Of a stretch of 62,803 nucleotides of DNA, positions 16,303-28,803 are shown one piece after another. The stretch is taken from NCBI RefSeq assembly GCF_003967355.1, contig NZ_BIFH01000061.1:1-62803 (forward strand), written 5' to 3'. Made by a program: the position numbers and the translations under genes. The notes below the pieces were generated by a model. It did not search any database, was not told the DNA's origin, and saw only the letters and a program-made list of their open reading frames with translations. Numbering within the stretch: position 1 is the first letter of the stretch; the number at the start of each line of letters is the position of its first letter. This stretch comes from Embleya hyalina. GTDB lineage: Bacteria; Actinomycetota; Actinomycetes; Streptomycetales; Streptomycetaceae.

Positions 16303-17376
16303 TCAGACCCCTTCCGTCGCCAGCGCACGCGGACGTGCCGGCATCGCACGCGGCGGCGGCACCGCCAGGACCCGACCCGTCGCGGTCAGCAACCGGCCGA
16401 GGTCGGCGGTCAGTTCGGCGAGTTCCTTGGGATGCAGCGCCTGCCCCGCGTCGCACAGCGCGCCGGCCGCGTCGGGGTGGACGTCGATCATGACGCCGTC
16501 GGCGCCGACCGCGGCGGCGGCCAGCGCGAGCGGCCGGACCAGGTCGGTGCGACCGGCCGCGTGGCTGGGGTCGACGATCACCGGCAGGTGGCTGATCCGT
16601 CGCACCGCGGCGACGGCGGACAGGTCGAGGGTGAAGCGGGTCGCCGGCTCGAACGTGCGGATGCCGCGTTCGCACAACACCACGTCGGGGTTGCCCTCGG
16701 ACAGGATGTACTCGGCAGCGAGCAGCCATTCCTCGATCGTGGCCGCCATCCCGCGTTTGAGCAGCACCGGTCGGCCGCTGCGCCCGATCGCGCGCAACAG
16801 GGTCGCGTTGCTCATGTTCCGGGTGCCGACCTGGAGGATGTCCGCGACCTCCAGGACGTCGTCCAGGTCGGCGACGTCGAGCACCTCGGTGATGATCGGC
16901 AACCCGGTGACCTCGCGCTGTTCGGCGAGCAGACGCAGTCCGGCGCGTCCCAGGCCCTGGAAGCTGTACGGCGAGGTCCGGGGCTTGTAGGCACCACCGC
17001 GCAGGATGGCGCCCCCGGCGAGCGCGACGCCGTGCGCGGAGTCGCTCATCTGGGCCCGGTTCTCCACCGCGCACGGCCCCGCGACGACCACGAACGCCGG
17101 GCCGCCGATCGGCACTCCGGCCACGTCGACGACGGTGTCGGCGCGTTGGTAGGCGCGTCCGGTGAAGCGCAATGCGTCCTCGGTGTCGACCACCGATTCC
17201 ACACCGGGCAACGGTCGGATGCGTTCGGCCAGGCCCCGCGGAGCGGTCCCGGTCGAGATCAGGTGGGCGCGGCCGTGGCATCGGCTGCGCAGCACCTGCA
17301 TGTCCTCCGCACGAAGCGCCGCAGCCACGTCTTCGGCAAGCTCCGGAGCGGAAGTCTGATCCATCACCACGATCAT
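16303..17376 (-). CDS. DAHP synthase, type I-beta
   Basis: A 357-residue 3-deoxy-D-arabino-heptulosonate 7-phosphate synthase, the first step of the shikimate pathway (PEP plus erythrose 4-phosphate). An N-terminal ferredoxin-like domain (about 1-75) precedes the barrel: VVAGPCAVENRAQM, RGGAYKPRTSPYSFQGLG, LLKRGMAATIEEW and VDPSHAAGRTDLV are the family motifs. It is a cluster-dedicated copy that would raise chorismate flux into both salicylate and tryptophan. The start at 17376 has a GGGGGA ribosome site. It heads the minus-strand operon. Confidence 0.9.
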   Translation of the reverse strand: MIVVMDQTSAPELAEDVAAALRAEDMQVLRSRCHGRAHLISTGTAPRGLAERIRPLPGVESVVDTEDALRFTGRAYQRADTVVDVAGVPIGGPAFVVVAGPCAVENRAQMSDSAHGVALAGGAILRGGAYKPRTSPYSFQGLGRAGLRLLAEQREVTGLPIITEVLDVADLDDVLEVADILQVGTRNMSNATLLRAIGRSGRPVLLKRGMAATIEEWLLAAEYILSEGNPDVVLCERGIRTFEPATRFTLDLSAVAAVRRISHLPVIVDPSHAAGRTDLVRPLALAAAAVGADGVMIDVHPDAAGALCDAGQALHPKELAELTADLGRLLTATGRVLAVPPPRAMPARPRALATEGV

Positions 17377-17540
17377 CGGCGTAGTCCCCCAGCGTCCTGA
17401 TGGCGCGACCCGAACCTCCGTCCAGGCCGAATCGGACACTGGCAGGGCGCACTTACGCACCCCTGTCGTGTCTCTTGCGTACGCGGGGCGGTGGCCGGGC
17501 GGGACGTCGAAGGCGACCAAAGGCCGCGCCCGGTGGGTCC

Positions 17541-17594
17541 GGGCCGGGCATTTCGGTGCGACCGGTTCGCCCGCTCGCACCGGGTGCCCGGCCC
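17541..17594. promoter_or_regulatory. inverted repeat in divergent promoter region
   Basis: Arms 17541-17561 and 17575-17594 pair almost perfectly (about 18 bp with a small internal mismatch) around a 13-base spacer. It lies in the 396-bp space between the DAHP synthase operon and the Lrp-type regulator gene. A second GC-rich hairpin with a CGAA loop lies near 17712-17735. These could be regulator-binding sites or leader hairpins. Confidence 0.45.
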
Positions 17595-17772
17595 CCTTTT
17601 CAACGTCGCGCCGAGACCGGCGACAGGCGTTGGGCCAACCGCCGGCCGGCGGCGAGCACGGGCGGCACCGGCCGGCCCGGCGGCATACGACTCGACGTCG
17701 ACGAGAGCGGCCTGCCGGCCGAAGCCGGCCGGCCTCTGGCGCCGGATATCGGCTTTCAAGTAGCGTCGTGGG

Positions 17773-18783
17773 GTGGATTCCACCAGGCTCGACCGGCTGG
17801 AACGGCAATTGGTACATGCGCTCCAGATCGACGGGCGCGCGCCTTTGAGTCGAGTGGCCGCGGTCCTGGACGTATCCGATCAGACCGTGGCCCGCCGCTA
17901 CCGCAAGCTGCACAACTCCGGTGCCATGCGGGTGCTGGGCCTGCCCGACGTCAGCCGCTTCGGCCAGGTCGAGTGGCTGGTCCGGATCCAGTGCAGCCCC
18001 GACGCGGCGGCCGGCGTCGCCGCCGCCCTGGCCCGGCGCGACGACACCTCCTGGGTCAGCCTGACCGCCGGCGGCACCGAGATCGTCTGCGTCACCCGCA
18101 GCGGGCCGCGTACCGACGGCGATTCGCTGCTCCTGCAGAAGTTACCGCGCACTCCACGCGTGGTCGGTGTCACCGCGCACAACATCCTGCACGCGTTCTC
18201 CGGCGGCCCGACCGGCTGGCACGGCAAGGCCGACTCGCTGACCCCCGACCAGATCCGCGAACTCGACGCGGGGCTGGGTGATCCCCCCACGCAGCGCGAG
18301 CGACTGGAGATGTTCGAGGGCGACGGCAAACTCCTGGCCATGCTCGCCCTGGACGGTCGGGCCGGCTACGCCCAGCTGGCCGAGGTGACCGGCTGGTCCG
18401 AATCGACCGCCAAACGCCGGTTGGAGCGGCTGCGCCGGGCCCGGGCGCTGTTCTTCGACGTGGAGATCGATTCGGCGCTGCTCGGCTACGAGGCCGAGAT
18501 GATGTTGTGGCTCTCCGTGCCCCCGGCGGCCCTGGTCGCGGTCGGTGAGGCGCTGGCCGGGCATCACGAGGTCGCCTTCGCCGCCGCCGTCACCGGCTCG
18601 GCGAATCTGGTCGCGATGGTCGCCTGCCACGACACCGACGACTTCTACCACTACCTGACCACACGGATCGCCACGTTGACCCAGGTGGTGGCGATGGAGA
18701 CGGCTCCGGTCATCCGCTCGGTCAAGCGCGCCGGCAGCGTACCCAAGTCGTTGTCCGCCGGGAGCGGTCCGCCCCGGCGCTGA
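17773..18783 (+). CDS. Lrp/AsnC-family regulator, tandem form
   Basis: A 336-residue regulator with two Lrp-like halves, each a winged helix plus an effector-type domain. The first HTH is about 4-55 (LERQLVHALQIDGRAPLSRVAAVL, then SDQTVARRYRKLH) and the second about 180-235 (DGKLLAMLALDGRAGYAQLAEVTG, then STAKRRLERLRR). It starts with GTG at 17773. Codon 124 is TTA (18142-18144), very rare in such genomes, so translation probably depends on the bldA leucyl-tRNA. It is divergent from the aryl-cluster operon and upstream of the MFS gene, so it probably controls both, with an aromatic metabolite as a plausible effector. Confidence 0.85.
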   Translation: MDSTRLDRLERQLVHALQIDGRAPLSRVAAVLDVSDQTVARRYRKLHNSGAMRVLGLPDVSRFGQVEWLVRIQCSPDAAAGVAAALARRDDTSWVSLTAGGTEIVCVTRSGPRTDGDSLLLQKLPRTPRVVGVTAHNILHAFSGGPTGWHGKADSLTPDQIRELDAGLGDPPTQRERLEMFEGDGKLLAMLALDGRAGYAQLAEVTGWSESTAKRRLERLRRARALFFDVEIDSALLGYEAEMMLWLSVPPAALVAVGEALAGHHEVAFAAAVTGSANLVAMVACHDTDDFYHYLTTRIATLTQVVAMETAPVIRSVKRAGSVPKSLSAGSGPPRR

Positions 18784-18980
18784 AGGACCCGGCGCGTTCG
18801 TCGGCGGTGGAACCGTCGGCCGTCTTGTCCGGCGCGTCTCGACGATTTCCCACCTCGTCGGCGGTCGTGATGTCGAAAACAAGCAATGCGGGCCCCCTGC
18901 GTGGCGCGGTCCGGCCGATCGCCACGAAGGTTTCGGTGACCGGGTTCTCGACATCGACCCCCGCCGCCGAGAGGAAACTC

Positions 18981-20516
18981 ATGCGTAAGTGGCCGCCCCT
19001 TGTGGCGATCTGCCTGGGTACGTTCATGCTGCTCGTGGACGTGACCATCGTGACCGTGGCCCTGCCGGACATGGCGACCGATCTGGACACCGAGTTGTCC
19101 GATCTGGAGTGGGTCGTCGACATCTACGCGTTGGCGCTGGCCGCGCTGCTGCTCGGCATCGGATCGACCGCGGACCTCCTCGGTCGCAAGGCCACCTACC
19201 TGGTCGGACTGGTGGTCTTCGCGGTCGCCTCACTGGTGTGTGCGCTGGCCCCCGACGCCGGCGTGCTGATCGCGGCCCGAGGTGTCCAGGGCATCGGCGC
19301 GGCCGGCATGTTCGGCACCACCATCGCCCTGTTGGGCTCGCACTACCGGGGCAAGGACCGCGCCGTCGCGTTCGCCGTGTGGGGTGCCACGAACGCGGTG
19401 GCCGCGGCGGCGGGACCGGTGGTCGGCGGTCTGTTGACCGAATACCTGGACTGGCGTTGGATCTTCTACGTCAACCTCCCGGTGAGCGTGATCGCGGTCG
19501 TGCTGAGCGTGCGGGTGCTCAGGGAGGAGCGCCCCGCGGAGCGCCACCGCATCGACCTCCCGGGCATCGTCGCGTTCACCGTCGCCGCCGGGTCGGTCAC
19601 CTTCGCGCTGATCCGGGCCCACGTCGACGGCTGGACGTCGGTGAACACGCTGGGCATGCTCGGACTCGGCCTGGTCGCGCTGATCGTGTTCATCGTGGTG
19701 GAGCGCCGGCACCCGTACCCGATCCTGGATCTCACGCTCTTTCGGAGCCGGTCGTTCGTGGGCATCATGTCGGCCGGCCTGTTGATGCAGGCCGCGGCGT
19801 TCGCCTATCTCCTGTTCACGTCCCTGTGGCTCCAGACCGTTCTGGGCTACGGGCCGATCAAGGCGGGCCTGTACATCCTGCCGCTGAGCATCTCGGCGTT
19901 CGTACTCTCCGCCCTGGTGGGTCGACTGGGACCGTGGGCCCCCAAACCCGCGATCGGCATCGGCATGCTCTTCATCGCGGCGGGCGCGGCGTTGCAGGCG
20001 TTCGTCGAGGCCGGCTCGTCGGGCGGGGTGATCATCGGCGGCCTGCTGGTGGCCGGCGTCGGGGTGGGTCTGGTCACGCCGACCCTGTCCGGTGCCGCCT
20101 TGGCCTCGGTTCCGGCGGCTCGTGGCGGCATGGCCGGTGGTGCGGTCAACACCTTCCGCCAACTCGGCTTCGCCCTGGGCATCGCCGTGTTCGGCGTCAT
20201 CTTCCAGGCCCGGGTCCAGGACGTGCTCACCGACAAGGGCCGGTTGGCCGACGCCCACGACGTGGCCGGGGCCCTGACCGGCGGTCAGGCGCAGGGCGTG
20301 ATCGCCCGCACCCCCGAACCCGAGCGGGCCTCGATGGATCATCTGGTCCGGGAAGCCTTCGCCTCGGGCCTGAACGTGACGCTATGGGTCGCCGCGGGCA
20401 TGGCCCTCCTGGCCGCGCTCGTGGTCTTCGTCCTGGTCGACACACCCGCGTCCCGGGAATCGAGCGACGAGGAGCCCGAGTCGGCGGAGGTGACCTCGGC
20501 GGTGGGACACGTGTGA
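18981..20516 (+). CDS. MFS drug-efflux transporter, DHA2 type
   Basis: A 511-residue multidrug transporter of the 14-helix EmrB/QacA type, driven by proton exchange. Motif A reads GSTADLLGRKATYL, and GAAMFGTTIALLGSHYRGKDRAVA and WRWIFYVNLPVSV are typical. The start ATG at 18981 has a GAGAGGAAA ribosome site; a longer in-frame extension upstream lacks membrane character. It ends at the terminator shared with the formamidase gene. It most likely exports the cluster product and gives self-resistance. Confidence 0.9.
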   Translation: MRKWPPLVAICLGTFMLLVDVTIVTVALPDMATDLDTELSDLEWVVDIYALALAALLLGIGSTADLLGRKATYLVGLVVFAVASLVCALAPDAGVLIAARGVQGIGAAGMFGTTIALLGSHYRGKDRAVAFAVWGATNAVAAAAGPVVGGLLTEYLDWRWIFYVNLPVSVIAVVLSVRVLREERPAERHRIDLPGIVAFTVAAGSVTFALIRAHVDGWTSVNTLGMLGLGLVALIVFIVVERRHPYPILDLTLFRSRSFVGIMSAGLLMQAAAFAYLLFTSLWLQTVLGYGPIKAGLYILPLSISAFVLSALVGRLGPWAPKPAIGIGMLFIAAGAALQAFVEAGSSGGVIIGGLLVAGVGVGLVTPTLSGAALASVPAARGGMAGGAVNTFRQLGFALGIAVFGVIFQARVQDVLTDKGRLADAHDVAGALTGGQAQGVIARTPEPERASMDHLVREAFASGLNVTLWVAAGMALLAALVVFVLVDTPASRESSDEEPESAEVTSAVGHV

Positions 20517-20595
20517 CGTCCCGCCCGGCGGATCCTCGCGGAACCGGGCCGCCCGGTGCCGTGATCGGGCCGCGGGGCGCGCCGGTCGGGTCCTG

Positions 20596-20650
20596 CCACA
20601 CGCGCGCGCCGGTCGGACCGAAGCCCGCGGTCCGACCGGCGCGCGTGTGG
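20596..20650. terminator. bidirectional hairpin terminator
   Basis: Arms 20596-20620 and 20628-20650 pair over about 23 bp, differing only by one extra CG unit, with a 7-base loop. It sits between the converging MFS and formamidase genes. Confidence 0.88.
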
Positions 20651-20653
20651 TGT

Positions 20654-21517
20654 TCAGGGCCGGGCGGCGGGTGGCGACAGGCCCATCTGTGCCAGCACCG
20701 CGTCACCGACCGAGGTCCCGACCCGACCGAGATCGAACGGCAGGTCGAAGTGATTGCGTCCGACCACCACCAGATCGCGAACCGGGTGCTTCCGGGCCTG
20801 GAGCATCTGGACGAACTCCCTTTGCTGCCGGGCGTATTCGAAGGTCTCGTCGGCACCTCGGGCGATGATCACCGATCGTGCGGCGAGGGTTCCCGCACGC
20901 AGCGGGCTGTAGCGCTCCGCGGTCTCCCGATCCAGTCCCAGCGCGTCGTTGACGTAGCTCGACCGGATCGGTTGCAGGTCGTACACCCCGCTGAGCAGGC
21001 ACACCCCCGGTACTCGCGGCCCCGCCTCGGGTCCGCTGAGCGCCGCCGCGACGAGATGGGCGCCGGCCGAACTCCCGCCCGCGTACACCGCGTCGCCCGC
21101 GTGTCCGAGCACGTCGGCGTGCTCGCCCAACCAGCGCAGCGCGCGCCGCACCGACGCGACCATCTCGGCCAGCGAGTTGCCCGGCGCCAATCCGTATCCC
21201 AGCGCCGCGAACGCCGCCCCGGAGCTCACGAACCGGGGTGCGGCGAAGGCCGATTCCTCCTTGCTGCACTGCTGCCAGTGGCCGCCGTGGACGAACACGA
21301 ACAGCGGTGCGCCGGGCCGGGTCGCGGGGAAGTAGTCGAGCCGCTCGGCCGGATCGGGTCCGTATCGCACGTCCGGGCGGCAGGCCAGGTCGGCGCGTGC
21401 CCGCCGACTGCGATCCGCGGCCTGGTCCAGGGTCCGCAGAAAGTCGGGCGCGCGGGAACTCGGCGAGTACTCCCGGTCGAGCGCGGCTCGATCGAACGCG
21501 CCGTAGACGATGGTCAT
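20654..21517 (-). CDS. kynurenine formamidase (alpha/beta hydrolase type)
   Basis: A 287-residue arylformamidase that cleaves N-formylkynurenine to kynurenine and formate. HGGHWQQCSK is the oxyanion loop typical of this enzyme, GGSSAGAHL holds the nucleophilic serine, and GADETFEY and RNHFDLPFD supply the acid and histidine. The start at 21517 has a perfectly spaced GGAGGA ribosome site. It sits 94 bp after the large regulator gene and completes the tryptophan-opening arm with the dioxygenase and kynureninase. Confidence 0.88.
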   Translation of the reverse strand: MTIVYGAFDRAALDREYSPSSRAPDFLRTLDQAADRSRRARADLACRPDVRYGPDPAERLDYFPATRPGAPLFVFVHGGHWQQCSKEESAFAAPRFVSSGAAFAALGYGLAPGNSLAEMVASVRRALRWLGEHADVLGHAGDAVYAGGSSAGAHLVAAALSGPEAGPRVPGVCLLSGVYDLQPIRSSYVNDALGLDRETAERYSPLRAGTLAARSVIIARGADETFEYARQQREFVQMLQARKHPVRDLVVVGRNHFDLPFDLGRVGTSVGDAVLAQMGLSPPAARP

Positions 21518-21611
21518 GGGTCCTCCACATTCGATCGACGCCGCAGCGCCGGCGTTCGATGTTCGACGGGTTTCCGGGTTCGACGGTTGCGGGGTTCGTC
21601 GGCGACGCGTC

Positions 21612-24600
21612 TCAGGCGCTGTCCTCCAGCGCCTCCCGCTCCCCCGCCTCGCGCCGGGTGGCATCGCGACACGTTCGCCTCGTGCGCCCCGGCCCGATCA
21701 GCGCGGGCGCCGACGCCTCCTGTTGCCGAAACGCGGGCGGTGCGGGCAGTCTGCGCGGCAGGGCCGGCTCCGACCTGTCCGCCTGAACCACGAACACGCA
21801 TGCGCGCGACACCGTTTCGGCGCGCCGCGGCCGAGTTGCGCCCGTCGCGCTCGACGCCGTCGAGACCGCGTGCAGGGTGTGGCAGGCACGCGCGTAGATC
21901 AGTGGGTGACCGGCGCGGACGGCCGTGCCGACCGCCGCCCGGGCGTGCCACCTCGCCGGCCGGAGCAGACGGGCGTCGCGTTCCGCGAGCAGCACCAGCA
22001 CCAGACCGGTCCGGGCCTCGCATTCGCCCCGCGTCGAGCCGACCCGACGGGCCAGCCTCAGCGCGACCGTGTGATGCCGAAACGCGAGGTCGCGTTGCCC
22101 CTGCACCCGGGCGATCTCGCCGAGCACGTTCAAGGCGTGTGCCCGACACCGCGCGTCGCCGCCGGCACACGCCAGCCGCAGGGCCTCGCCGCCGTGTCGG
22201 GCCGCGGTGCCCAGTCCCCCGCGTTCGAGGTACGTCCGGGCCAACACGGCCTCGATCGCGGCCTGATCGTGGGCCGTACCGCCGGACGCCAACGCCTGGG
22301 CGAGATAGCTGACGGCCCGCTCGGCCCGGCCCTGGTCGTGCGAGACCAGGCCCAGCCGCCACAACGTTCGGGCAATGCCGGGGCCGGATTCGCCCGGCTC
22401 GACGAGGCGGGTGTCGCGCAGCGCGACCAGCAACTCCTCGCGGGCCTCGTCCAGCCGGCCCGCCCGGTGCAACTCGGCCGCCAAATCCCGCCGCACACAC
22501 GCCGCCGCCCGCGGTCCGCCGAGCCGGTCGGCCAGGTCACGCGCGGTGGTCAGCACCTCGACGGCCCTCGCGCCGTGCCGCTCCACGCCGATCGCGAGCC
22601 CGAGGCCGCGCAGGGCGGCCAACCGTTGCCAGGGCTCGCTCGTCGCGATGTCGCGTTCGAGCGCCCGGGTGAAGTACAGCCGTGCCCGGGTCGAACGCCC
22701 CAGGCCCAGATGGGCGAAACCGAGCCCGATCAAGGTGGCCGCGGACCACCCGCACCCGGCGCGTTGTTCGGCCGCCCGTGCGGCCAGGGCGCAGCGCAGC
22801 GCCTGATCGTGGTGCCCGCCCTCGGCCAGGTAGGGACCGAGCAACGCGGCGAGCGCGATCGCCGGACATTCGGCGTCACCGGCCTCCACCAGGGCCACCA
22901 GTGTCGCCCGCTCGGCGTCGAGCCAGGCCGAGGCGGCGCGGGCCTCGGCGAAGCGCGCCGGCGCGTCGCCCGATCCGGGGAACTCCGGGAAGGTACCCAG
23001 GCCGAGCCGGCGCACCGCCTCCCGCACACCCGCGAACAGCCATTCGTTCATGCGGCGCGCGGCCCGGGTCCGCTCGTCCGGGGCATCCGCGGTGCGCGAC
23101 AACTCGTTGGCGTACGCGCGCGTGAGTCCACGCAGCCGGAACCGGCCGGGGCCGCTGGGGGCGACCAGGTGGCCGGCCGCGAGCCGGTCGAGGATCTCCT
23201 TGGCCCGTCTGTCGTCGGCCAGGCCCGCCAACACCCGGACGGTGGCGGTGCCGAAATCGGGTCCGGGCGTCAGCGGCAACAGCCGATACACCCGCGCGGC
23301 CTGCGGCGAAAGCAGCCCGGCCGCGGCCCGGAAGGCGTCGCGCACGCCGGCCCGGGGACCCTGTCCCAGGGTGAGCCGACTCAGCGGGTCCCCCTCGCGC
23401 AACCGGGCCACGTAGTCCGCGAGGCGGCACCGGGGATCGGCGGCGAGCGTCGCCGCGGCGATCCGCAGGGCCAGGGGCAGGCGGTCGCACAGCCGGGCCA
23501 ACTCCGCTGCGGCCTCGGGCTCTGCGGCGAGCCGGGCCGTACCCAGCACGCCTTCGAGCAGGGCGGCGGATTCGCTCTCGGTCAGTTCGTCCGACAGCGC
23601 GAACAGTCGAGCACCGCAGGACGCGCTCAGCTCCGGGAGGTCCACGCGGCTGGTCACCAGGACCGTCGAGCCCGCGGTACCCGGCAGCAGCAGCGTGACC
23701 TGCTCGGCGCAGGTGACGTCGTCGAGGAGCAACAGCACGCGGCGGTCCGCCAGTTGGGCACGCAGCGCGGCCGCCCGTGCCTCCAGGCCGGGCGGCACCC
23801 GGCGTGAACCGCACGCGCTCAGGAGTTCCGCCAACACCTCGGCCGGATCGCGGGGGCTGTCGTCGGTGTCGCTGAGGCGCACGTACCACTGGCCGTCCGG
23901 AAACTGTCCGCGCAACCGGTGCGCGGCCCGCAGCGCGGTCGCCGTCTTCCCCGCTCCCGGGCCGCCCGAGAGCACCACGACCGGCGACGCGGGCAGCCCG
24001 TGGTGCGGCGTGGCGGCCTCGACGATGCCTCCGAGTACCGCCTCGCGCCCGACGAAATCGCGCTCGTCCCTCGGTAGTTGGTACAGCGAGGTCCACGAGC
24101 CGCGGGTATCGGCCGGCGCCGTGCGGTGTTTGGCGGCGGACTCGGCGGGCGGGGCCGGCGCACCGCTGAGGATCGCCCGTTGCAGACGCACCAGCCGTTC
24201 ACCGGGATCGATGCCCAGTTCCTCGTTGAGCCGGTCGCGGACCTCGGCGTAGGCGGCCAGCGCCTCCGCCTGCCTGTCGCAGCGGTACAGCGTGAGGATC
24301 AGCTGGTACCAGAACCGTTCGCGGTAGGGGTGTTCGGCGGTCATCTCGCGCAGCGGGGCCAGGATCCGGTCCTGTCGGCCCAGGAAGAGGCCGACGTCGA
24401 AGTATCGTTCGGCGGCGCGCAACCGGCGTTCGGTCAGCACGGGCACCGCCTCCCGTTGCAGGGCCTCCGCGGGTACGTCGTCCAGCGCGGGGCCGCGCCA
24501 CAGGGCCAGGGCGGCGGCGAGCAGATCCGTCTCCTCCTGCGGCCGATCGGCCTGACGCGCCCGTTCGGCGCGCTCGACCAGGTCGTCGAAGCGGTTCAGG

Positions 24601-24995
24601 TCCAGCGCCGACGCGGCGATCGAGATGCGATACCCCTCGGGCACGGTGTGGATCAGCCGTTCACCGCCCGCCCGTTCCAATGTCTGGCGCAGCCGGTTCA
24701 TGTGCACGTGCAGGGCGTTGCGGCCGCTGGCCGGAGGGTTGCCCTCCCAGAGGTGGCCGAGCAGCTTCTCGACCCCCACCGTTTGTCCGGCGTGCAGCAA
24801 CAGGCAGGCCAGCAGGCTGCGTTGTTTGGGTGCCCGGAGGGGAACGGACCGATGGTCGACGACCACTTCCAGGGGTCCGAGGATCAGGAAGTCCGCGCGA
24901 TCGGGTGAGCCGCGGTCCGAGTCGGGCGACGTCGCACCGTCTCCGCCCCCGCGGACCGCCGGTGAGCGGTACACCGGAAAGGATGCTGTGGTCAC
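21612..24995 (-). CDS. SARP/AfsR-type regulator with NB-ARC and TPR
   Basis: About 1127 residues. The OmpR-like winged helix (FLILGPLEVVVDH to GYRISI) is followed by the bacterial transcriptional activation domain (LDLNRFDDLVERAE to RLQRAILSG). Next is an NB-ARC ATPase with Walker A SGGPGAGKTATA near residue 350 and VLLLLDDV, then a long TPR-like C-terminus. I prefer the GTG at 24995, which has GGAG six bases upstream, to the TTG at 25007. Large AfsR-like SARPs activate secondary-metabolite promoters. It lies between the halogenase and formamidase genes on the same strand. A perfect palindrome sits just upstream. Confidence 0.88.
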   Translation of the reverse strand: MTTASFPVYRSPAVRGGGDGATSPDSDRGSPDRADFLILGPLEVVVDHRSVPLRAPKQRSLLACLLLHAGQTVGVEKLLGHLWEGNPPASGRNALHVHMNRLRQTLERAGGERLIHTVPEGYRISIAASALDLNRFDDLVERAERARQADRPQEETDLLAAALALWRGPALDDVPAEALQREAVPVLTERRLRAAERYFDVGLFLGRQDRILAPLREMTAEHPYRERFWYQLILTLYRCDRQAEALAAYAEVRDRLNEELGIDPGERLVRLQRAILSGAPAPPAESAAKHRTAPADTRGSWTSLYQLPRDERDFVGREAVLGGIVEAATPHHGLPASPVVVLSGGPGAGKTATALRAAHRLRGQFPDGQWYVRLSDTDDSPRDPAEVLAELLSACGSRRVPPGLEARAAALRAQLADRRVLLLLDDVTCAEQVTLLLPGTAGSTVLVTSRVDLPELSASCGARLFALSDELTESESAALLEGVLGTARLAAEPEAAAELARLCDRLPLALRIAAATLAADPRCRLADYVARLREGDPLSRLTLGQGPRAGVRDAFRAAAGLLSPQAARVYRLLPLTPGPDFGTATVRVLAGLADDRRAKEILDRLAAGHLVAPSGPGRFRLRGLTRAYANELSRTADAPDERTRAARRMNEWLFAGVREAVRRLGLGTFPEFPGSGDAPARFAEARAASAWLDAERATLVALVEAGDAECPAIALAALLGPYLAEGGHHDQALRCALAARAAEQRAGCGWSAATLIGLGFAHLGLGRSTRARLYFTRALERDIATSEPWQRLAALRGLGLAIGVERHGARAVEVLTTARDLADRLGGPRAAACVRRDLAAELHRAGRLDEAREELLVALRDTRLVEPGESGPGIARTLWRLGLVSHDQGRAERAVSYLAQALASGGTAHDQAAIEAVLARTYLERGGLGTAARHGGEALRLACAGGDARCRAHALNVLGEIARVQGQRDLAFRHHTVALRLARRVGSTRGECEARTGLVLVLLAERDARLLRPARWHARAAVGTAVRAGHPLIYARACHTLHAVSTASSATGATRPRRAETVSRACVFVVQADRSEPALPRRLPAPPAFRQQEASAPALIGPGRTRRTCRDATRREAGEREALEDSA

Positions 24996-25014
24996 TGGTT
25001 TCTCCAAGAACAGG

Positions 25015-25046
25015 GGATACCGGTCGCCGATCGGCGACCGGTATCC
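25015..25046. promoter_or_regulatory. 32-bp perfect palindrome
   Basis: Bases 25015-25046 read identically on both strands, with a half-site ACCGGTCGCC. It lies between the stop of halogenase 1 (25110) and the SARP start (24995). It may terminate the halogenase transcript or act as an operator for the SARP gene. Confidence 0.7.
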
Positions 25047-25109
25047 GCGAATGCCGCCGACCCGGCGGCGATCCCGGGCCCGGGGCGGGTCCGGCGGACG
25101 GGCCCCGGG

Positions 25110-28125
<3,016 letters not shown>

Positions 28126-28220
28126 CGCGACCTTCTCTGGTCGGGGCGAGCACGGCGCCGGTGTGGACGTGGGGACCGCGGCGCGCCGCCGACGGGGGGC
28201 GGCGGGCGCGCCGCGGGGTC

Positions 28221-28772
28221 TCAGGGCTGCCCCGGCCAGGCGGCATAGCCACGCAGGCCGTACAGCAGCGGATCGGGCAGTGAGCGGTGGGCCGTGCCCA
28301 GCACTTCGCCGAAGATCACCGCGTGATCGCCGACGACGTCGTCGCGCACCACCTTGCAGTCGGCGACCCCGTGTGCGGCCTCGTCCAGATGCGGGCCGCC
28401 GGCGCCGGCGGGCAGACACCAGGGGGTGCGCGCGAACCGGTCGGGAGCGCCGGAGGCGAACAACTCGGCCGTGCTCCTGGCGTGTCCGCTCAGCAGGTTG
28501 AGCGCGAAGGTGCCGCCGGCTCGGACCGCTTCCAGCGTGGGGCTGCCCTGGCGCAGGCAGACCAGGAGGGTGGGCGGCGACAGCGTCACGCAGCTGATCG
28601 AGGTGCAGGTCATGCCCCACGGGTGGTTTCCCGCGTCGAGCGTGGTGAGCACGCCGACACCGGTGGGGAAGCCGGCCATGAAGGCTCGCAGTCGGTCCGC
28701 CCGGTCGGTCGGCTCCGCGGGGTGATCGACCCGGACGTCGTTGTGTACGTCGGCCCGGATGGAATGCGTCAC
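28221..28772 (-). CDS. flavin reductase (halogenase partner)
   Basis: A 183-residue NAD(P)H:flavin oxidoreductase of the short-chain flavin reductase family. FMAGFPTGVGVLTTLDAG, then GMTCTSISCVTLSPPTLLVCL and GTFALNLLSGHARSTAELFAS, are the FMN/FAD-binding landmarks, and DDVVGDHAVIFGEVLG is the C-terminal strand pair. It supplies free FADH2 to the two halogenases flanking it. The GTG start at 28772 has a TGGAG ribosome site, and the gene is 31 bp after halogenase 2. Confidence 0.9.
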   Translation of the reverse strand: MTHSIRADVHNDVRVDHPAEPTDRADRLRAFMAGFPTGVGVLTTLDAGNHPWGMTCTSISCVTLSPPTLLVCLRQGSPTLEAVRAGGTFALNLLSGHARSTAELFASGAPDRFARTPWCLPAGAGGPHLDEAAHGVADCKVVRDDVVGDHAVIFGEVLGTAHRSLPDPLLYGLRGYAAWPGQP

Positions 28773-28803
28773 GAATTACTCCAGAAGTCCCGGTCGAGCG
28801 AGG

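Noticed and set aside
19230-20342. 370-residue minus-strand frame
   Set aside because: It is antisense to the MFS transporter and has a charged, repetitive composition.
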